Source: Candidatus Bathyarchaeota archaeon
Lineage (GTDB): Archaea; Thermoproteota; Bathyarchaeia; 40CM-2-53-6; JALHTG01
Direction of reading: 5' to 3'
Assembly (NCBI GenBank): GCA_022865705.1
Contig: JALHTG010000042.1
Span: 79,324-120,317, forward strand
Length of the DNA: 40,994 nucleotides
The notes under the pieces were generated by a model that ran no database searches, was not told where the DNA came from, and was given only the letters and a program-made list of their open reading frames with translations. The stretch's first letter is position 1. Every line of letters begins with the position of its first letter. The position numbers and the translations under genes were made by a program. This document shows positions 39,986 to 40,994 of this stretch, in pieces.

Positions 39986-40543
39986 CTATGTGCATTTGAC
40001 GTCCAAGGATTTTGCCAGTTTTCTTAGGTCTTCGTTGCTCATCCATTCTGTTTTGAGGTATTCGCATATCTGTTGGTCGTTTAGTCCGAGTCTTCTCGCT
40101 TCGTGTACTGCATGCTGATAAGCTTCTATCTCTGTCGGTCTGTCTACGTAGTCGTATTCCGCGGGGAAGAGTTTCTTTCCTTCCATGAGCTGTCTTATGT
40201 GGACGAGTTCGTGGACCAAATCAAGGTATATGCCTGTTTTGTCGCCTTCGTTCAAGTAGCGAGTGCTGACTACTAGGCTTCCGTCTCGAGGGTCAATCCA
40301 CATGTAACCGCCTATGTAAGTGAACTTGACCTTGAGGTTCTGCAATACTTCTATGGTTTTTTCGCCGAAGATCTGTTTCACGGCTTCAACCTTTTCTAAG
40401 CCTTTGAAGTAGTCAGTGAACCGATATGTTGCTCCTGTGGGGTTGACCAGCCAGTCCACGTGGAACAATCGTTCAAGACGCAGTCTCTGAAAGAGGCGCA
40501 ACAGAGTAGTCAGCAGCAATTCTCGCCAGTTTGTCGTTAGCAA
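39986..40543 (-). CDS. HExxH metallopeptidase-like protein
   Basis: 185 residues. YLDLVHELVHIRQLMEGKKL has the zinc motif HELVH, and the helix RPTEIEAYQHAVHEARRLG offers a downstream Glu as third ligand, a gluzincin-like arrangement. Before it lies a beta-rich part (KFTYIGGYMWIDPRDGSLVVS), and after it a small C-terminal helical tail (DQQICEYLKTEWMS). No signal peptide; probably a cytoplasmic minimal protease or a DNA-associated M48/ImmA-like protein. No specific family is identified. The start is probable but lacks a clear ribosome site. Confidence 0.6.
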   Translation of the reverse strand: MLTTNWRELLLTTLLRLFQRLRLERLFHVDWLVNPTGATYRFTDYFKGLEKVEAVKQIFGEKTIEVLQNLKVKFTYIGGYMWIDPRDGSLVVSTRYLNEGDKTGIYLDLVHELVHIRQLMEGKKLFPAEYDYVDRPTEIEAYQHAVHEARRLGLNDQQICEYLKTEWMSNEDLRKLAKSLDVKCT

Positions 40544-40731
40544 TTCCCTTCAGAAGTTATTGACTTCCCATTATGCCAAGTAATGGTAACTCCCACTAGT
40601 TTGTATCTCTATGTGATTCTACTGTTCTTGTTCTGTATCAAGGCATCTTACCGTGTGAATCATCCATAGGTTTCTGGAAGAGACAGCAGCCATTCCTAGG
40701 CCCCTCACAGAAAACCATACCAAAAGCCAGT

Positions 40732-40830
40732 TGACGACATTATTTCAGGGCATTCCAGTCGTTTTCGAATTTACCGTGTAAAGGAGGAAAAAGGGGGGAA
40801 ACGATGAAAATCTGAATTCGAACCGTCGTC
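40732..40830 (+). repeat. 99-bp repeat element, copy 2
   Basis: The partner of 20221-20319, here on the plus strand. TGACGAC opens and GTCGTC closes it; the shared inner blocks are ATTCCAGTCG, TTTCGAATTTACC, AGGGGGGAAA and TCGAACCGTCGTC. In one frame it reads TTLFQGIPVVFEFTV then stop; copy 1 reads TTFLSLIPVDFEFTTV, so it could derive from a coding end. The rest of the 40544-40852 gap shows nothing else. Confidence 0.6.
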
Positions 40831-40852
40831 GTTCAGTGGTTTGTGTGTGGTT

Positions 40853-40994
40853 CTAAGTGAAGTCCCTGAGTTTGTGCTTTCTATTGTGTTGTCTCAGGTG
40901 CAGTCTTGTTGCTTCTGTGAGCTGTTGAATGGTTCTGTGGGTGTGGTTGGCGCATGTGTCGCGTTTCAGTGCTCTGTTGATGCGGCTGTCGACC
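40853..40994 (-). CDS. C-terminal end of an unidentified protein, truncated by the window
   Basis: The minus-strand frame is open to the window edge and ends at TAG (40853-40855). The 46 visible residues are basic and His/Arg/Thr-rich (RINRALKRDTCANHTHRTIQ, LTEATRLHLRQHNRKHKL), as in DNA- or RNA-binding proteins, but too short to identify. It adjoins the 99-bp repeat copy 2. Confidence 0.35.
   Translation of the reverse strand, partial: VDSRINRALKRDTCANHTHRTIQQLTEATRLHLRQHNRKHKLRDFT

Overview
The window is archaeal chromosome. The evidence is a complete LysW-carrier lysine pathway (lysW, X, Z, J, K, with lysY separate), three archaeal-type small regulators (two Lrp/AsnC, one HxlR) plus an HTH_45-like winged helix, TATA-type promoters with short leaders, a luciferase-like (F420-type) oxidoreductase, and a surface protein with a C-terminal Pro-Glu-Phe sorting-like tail. 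GC content is near 50 percent. I infer a mesophilic TACK-type archaeon (Bathyarchaeia or a Nitrososphaeria relative); the window alone cannot fix the lineage.

Layout. 1-6.1 kb: 3' end of lysY (+), converging on lysW-X-Z-J-K (-), with a divergent Lrp-type regulator (LysM-like, +) and several ACGAA/TTCGT palindromes around lysW and the regulator. 6.2-9.6 kb: M20 amidohydrolase, a membrane protein resembling an ECF S component, a molybdopterin oxidoreductase (all -) and endonuclease III (+). 9.7-16.5 kb: aspartate-family operon thrB-thrC-hom-aspartokinase (-), divergent from a citramalate synthase with a long structured 5' region. 16.6-22.5 kb: nitroreductase, MATE exporter, TspO, poorly coding accessory DNA with a tRNA 3'-half, a diverged 99-bp repeat and small ORFs, then a SpoIIM-like membrane protein. 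22.5-26.3 kb: second Lrp regulator, threonine dehydratase-like enzyme, luciferase-like oxidoreductase, SDR. 26.4-27.9 kb: a bactofilin-like beta-solenoid protein built of about sixteen 17-residue repeats, overlapping a winged-helix gene that appears to start at CTG. 28-34.2 kb: two convergent MFS transporters and a 1208-residue secreted protein. 34.3-38 kb: small membrane, secreted propeller and Cys-rich proteins, including an HxlR regulator divergent from a 41-residue Cys-rich peptide gene. 38-41 kb: branched-chain aminotransferase, SDR, HExxH metallopeptidase-like protein, the second 99-bp repeat copy and the end of an unidentified gene.

The amino-acid genes interlock: aspartokinase and homoserine dehydrogenase feed threonine; threonine dehydratase or citramalate synthase can each supply 2-oxobutyrate for isoleucine; the class IV aminotransferase finishes branched-chain amino acids; lysine is made separately from 2-aminoadipate on LysW.

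Most notable: two genes in tightly overlapping contexts with no ATG/GTG/TTG at the position required by homology (lysZ, ACG; winged helix, CTG); the extended solenoid protein with its coupled regulator; a putative LysM operator set; GC-alternating palindromes clustered at gene 3' ends; the paired 99-bp repeats; and the HxlR/Cys-rich module.
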